Positions 60,718-64,000 of a stretch of DNA of 64,000 nucleotides are shown in pieces. Positions within the stretch are counted from its first letter, which is position 1. Each line of letters starts with the position of its first letter. Position numbers and translations under genes: made by a program. The notes below the pieces were generated by a model. That model had not been told where the DNA came from. It saw only the letters and a list, made by a program, of their open reading frames with translations, and did no database searches. Source of the DNA: Dioscorea cayenensis subsp. rotundata (lineage: Eukaryota; Streptophyta; Magnoliopsida; Dioscoreales; Dioscoreaceae); contig NC_052479.1 in assembly GCF_009730915.1 (NCBI RefSeq), positions 1,984,001 through 2,048,000 of the forward strand. Reading direction: 5' to 3'.

Positions 60718-63700
60718 ATGGCGAGGGTTTCCCTTCGATCCATGCTCTTCTTCTTCATCTTCTGGTTCTCTCTCTCGGCGTCGATCTCTCTCGCATATAG
60801 GCCGGGAGATGTTGTTCCGATGAGCAAAGCCGGACAGTATCATGGGGTGAGAGATCTTGGCATGAGATTTACCAAAACCCTAATTTTTATACATTTTTTG
60901 CATTGATTTTGATGATTTTTGTTTAATTTTGTGAAATTTCAGTCAAGGACTGTTTGGCATGATGTAATCGGTCGGCACTGCCCAATGTTCGGTGTTAATC
61001 GTGAGGTATTGTGCTACTGCTGTCGCTGTCTTGTTGCTAGGGTTTCCTCACCATTTTCTTGTGATTTTTTTTTATTATTTTTGTTGTTTTTTGGATTAGG
61101 TTTTGATCCCGATTGAGAAGCCGGTTGGTTATACTGGAGCTGATCCTTATAAGATGTGAGTTTATTTTGAAGGGTTTTTTTTTTTTGGTTTAATTCTTTG
61201 TTGTTATATAAGATATCTATGCTATAATTTGATGTAGCAAAAGATAGTTTTGAAAGAATGCTCAGTTGCATATTATAGTTAAACTATAATTGTAAAGATT
61301 GACAATGTTGATTTTTCAGTCCAATTCTAAAAAATTTGAGTATGTGTTAGTCCTGCCTAGTCCCATGTTGACTATGAGCTTTATGAATCTTGAATTGTCA
61401 GGAAGTTAAAAGTTTTGAGGAGTTCGGTTCTACATATTCTGCAACCTTCATATTTGGAGGAAAATAGCCAATGTGTTGATCATCATAAGCATGCACACAT
61501 ATTATCATGATCCTTAACAGGAATATGCATGCATGCATACATTCACCCTATTCACTGTATAATATCCACTCAGCAATTAATTTTAGTTTTTGTTTATTTC
61601 AGTTTGGGTTGTAGTATTACCGGTGTCACTTACAATCCTAGGTGTCTCATATTGACACTATGATAACTAGGATATTTTTGTGAGATTTGTGTGCAGTCAC
61701 CCATGCTTTTTGGATATATGGTTAATTAAGTATGCTCCAAAACTTATTCATCTGGAGGAGATATATATTTATGTATATATATATTTCTTTTTGACATGGC
61801 TAATCTGCAGATCATTCCAAGTTGGTCATGAAAAATTTCTTATCCCATGGCTTCTTGTTATAAACCGCAAAAGCCCTGAAGTTCCAATGATTGATGTACA
61901 TTTGGTAAGCAATTGCCTTATTTTTAAATAAGCACATGTTTTCTTTGGCTGTTATGGTGAGCTATGTGAATTGTTTTATGATTATATTTACTCTTTAATA
62001 GCAGCTCTTACAAATATAATACTTTCATGAAAGCTCTTAATGTTGGATTTACATTTTAAAAGTGTGATATAAAGAACAACTTGTACTTATCTCACAGAGG
62101 TACACTGGAGGTGATCTACATGGCGTCATTGCAAAAGTCATAGATATGCCTCATCATTGTATGTACTATAATCGTCTTCACTTTGTTTTTGTGCATTTAC
62201 TTTTATAGTTATTACTCTACTTTTCATCAACATAAAACTTCTCACTCTCCACTATTAGGTTTCCTTGAAATTTATCAATGTGAATGATGATTATCCAAGA
62301 TTTGTATTTTTTCCCCCTTTGGCATACAGAATTTTTGAATCTATAGAGGTCTAACCCAATCATTACCTTTAAAATTACTTGATGAGAGAGAACAAATTTG
62401 TGAAGAAATAGTTGACATGCTTGCCCTTGAGGATTACTGATGCAATAGAAGATCTTTATCACCTAACACTCATCCTCCATGGAGTCTTATCTAAGCAATA
62501 GAGGATAATAAATGAGCTCCACTTTGATCGAGGACACCTTGTGAGAGAAAATAGCATCATTTATCAGGTTAGGCCATCATCATGCTTGTCTAAGTTCAAG
62601 CTTGGTTTGACTTTTAGACAGTTAAGTCCAGGCTGGCCTCAGTCCAAGCTTGTAGCCCTACTGCCAACTCTTGGCAATAAAAATGTTAATTCTATTTAAA
62701 GTTTTGAAGTGGAGGTGTAAGGTTTGTCTTAGAGGAAAGTCCACTCCATCCGTCGATGATAAGGGTGGCTTCTCAAGTTTTTATACTAAATGTCTAGGAA
62801 TAGAGGCAAAGTTACATGTTTTAGGATAAAATATTTGTCATACTTTAACTATAATTAGAAGTTAAAGAGATCCCAAAAATATGTTTTCATTCGACTTTTA
62901 AAGCCAGTATTTAAGGTTTTACCTTTCACTAAGGCTTGGTTCTTTTTAATGATTTGTTGCCTATGAGTGTTTTGACCTCAATGGAGTAAAATATACGTTT
63001 TTACTTACATTTTTCTTTTTCTTTTGTTTTATTTATGTCCCTTTGCAACCAGATATTGAGGTTCATGAGGATATTCACAAACACTTTTGGGATCCACAGA
63101 ACTGGCCTAAGCATGTTCTTGTCCGATATACGTGGTTAGTATTATTTCGTGAGATTGTTTGGAATATCTTATTCATAGTTATGATAATTTGCCTTTTGGG
63201 GAGCTCTAAAAGAGTGTATTTGGCTGTGATTTTGCACAAATATCATATACATTGGACGCATGAGGTCATCCTTCCATTTTCTCAAATCAATTATTCCTGC
63301 TATAATACTTGTATATTAAGCTAATTATATAACAGGACTATGGGTCCATCAAGTTTCATGAAAATATTATCATACAAATCCCATTCATGGAATGTGAATA
63401 GTAGCTTTCAACATCATATTTTCCAGAAGGAATTCTTTAATGCGTACCTAATTTGCACACATTATGAAAAAATTGATATTGTAACAAAATATTTTATATG
63501 AAAGCCTTGCGTTTTCTTTCTTTCCAAACAAAAGCTTGCCAAAAGGTCTGTTAAGGACTAGTCTAAAAACCACACCTTAGACTAATAATACCTTCGGAGA
63601 CCTTTAAGATTTCCCCCTTCGTTGGACTCTCAATCCTTTCTTAAATGAGATTTGTTTTCTGGAATTCATATTCTTTTCTGTTCTAAGGTAAACAGAAATA

Positions 63701-64000
63701 GATCGTGTGCAAGTTTTTGTAGTTGGTATGCTAACTGGCTCTAAAACTAGGACCTTGACCTATAAACTTCTTTAATTAACTATTCATGGTCTTGTCCTTT
63801 TATTTGACTGTTAATTGATGTTTACTAAAAATATATTATGGCAGGGAGGAACATTCAGAAATTGATGTTGCAGGAGGGTTCTATGTGTTATTTGGATCAG
63901 GTAAATTCCATGTGTATATTTGCTTGAAAGAAACCTAAATTCTTTAAGTTCTGGTAAAAGGCAATCATTCCATTCTTGAACCCCTGTTTTCATCTAGTGC
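60718..64000 (+). CDS. Conserved plant secretory-pathway membrane protein (partial, first seven exons)
   Basis: Exons: 60718-60846, 60943-61005, 61100-61155, 61811-61904, 62098-62158, 63053-63134, 63845-63900, all GT-AG and phase-consistent; the gene continues past the right edge. The first 26 residues (MARVSLRSMLFFFIFWFSLS then ASISLA) are a signal peptide. Mature text: YRPGDVVPMSKAGQYHG, SRTVWHDVIGRHCPMFGVNR, VLIPIEKPVGYTGADPYK, FQVGHEKFLIPWLLVINRKS, YTGGDLHGVIAKVIDMPHH, HEDIHKHFWDPQNWPKHVLV and DVAGGFYVLFGSG. I recognise this as a single-copy-type, highly conserved plant protein annotated only as a transmembrane protein; no function is known to me. The YVLFGSG end probably leads into the transmembrane segment. 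Confidence 0.85.

Noticed and set aside
1200..64000. tRNA, rRNA, CRISPR or bacterial-type operon features
   Set aside because: None seen. B-box-like motifs occur only in SINE-like contexts; the DNA is plant nuclear.

Overview
The window is nuclear DNA of a flowering plant. The evidence is spliced genes with plant-specific families (KUP/HAK potassium transporter, OVATE family protein, DUF641/GIL1-like protein, IDA-like peptide, ETG1/MCMBP with E2F sites), very AT-rich intergenic DNA, and densely nested plant transposons (L1-type LINE, Ty1-copia, hAT, Mutator-like, Harbinger and Stowaway MITEs). I cannot name the species; a monocot is possible but not shown.

Layout. 1-1.2 kb: 5' part of an ETG1/MCMBP gene (minus strand) with an E2F/TATA promoter and two single-base frameshifts. 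1.4-8.6 kb: a decayed but nearly full-length L1-type LINE (minus), split inside an ORF1 zinc knuckle by a 568-bp hAT MITE with perfect 8-bp target-site duplications (TSDs). 9.2-12.1 kb: a Mutator-like element with a 9-bp TSD, itself carrying a 1.17-kb solo LTR (TSD CATAC) and an 887-bp hAT MITE (TSD CAAATAGC). 12.1-14.0 kb: a broken GH17 beta-1,3-glucanase (minus) holding two further insertions. 14.8-17.8 kb: one doubtful and one well-defined Mutator-like element.

18.3-22.9 kb is a gene pair: a DUF641/GIL1-like gene (plus, frameshifted near its 3' end) convergent with an intact eight-exon KUP/HAK potassium transporter (minus, 729 aa). 26.9 kb: a small secreted IDA-like peptide gene. 29.5 and 31.3 kb: a Harbinger-type MITE with a GC-rich core and a second hAT MITE. 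33.2 kb: a single-exon OVATE family gene with a 132-bp tandem duplication upstream. 34-41.3 kb: AT-rich DNA with SINE-like and MITE remnants. 41.9-48.1 kb: an intact nine-exon nucleotidyltransferase/PAP-OAS1-like gene (minus, 902 aa). 48.4-53.2 kb: AT-rich DNA with MITE fragments, a possible captured gene fragment and a Stowaway-like element. 53.3-60.4 kb: a Ty1-copia element that lost gag and much of RT and carries four inserted pieces (Harbinger-type MITE, solo LTR, an 0.8-kb LTR-like piece and a 1.2-kb inverted-repeat block). 60.7-64 kb: the first seven exons of a conserved plant secretory-pathway membrane protein of unknown function, running off the right edge.

The genes do not form a pathway; they are ordinary independent loci in a transposon-rich arm. 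The most informative results are the nested-insertion order, supported base by base by TSDs, and small frame-breaking indels in two otherwise well-conserved genes, while two other long genes are perfectly in frame.
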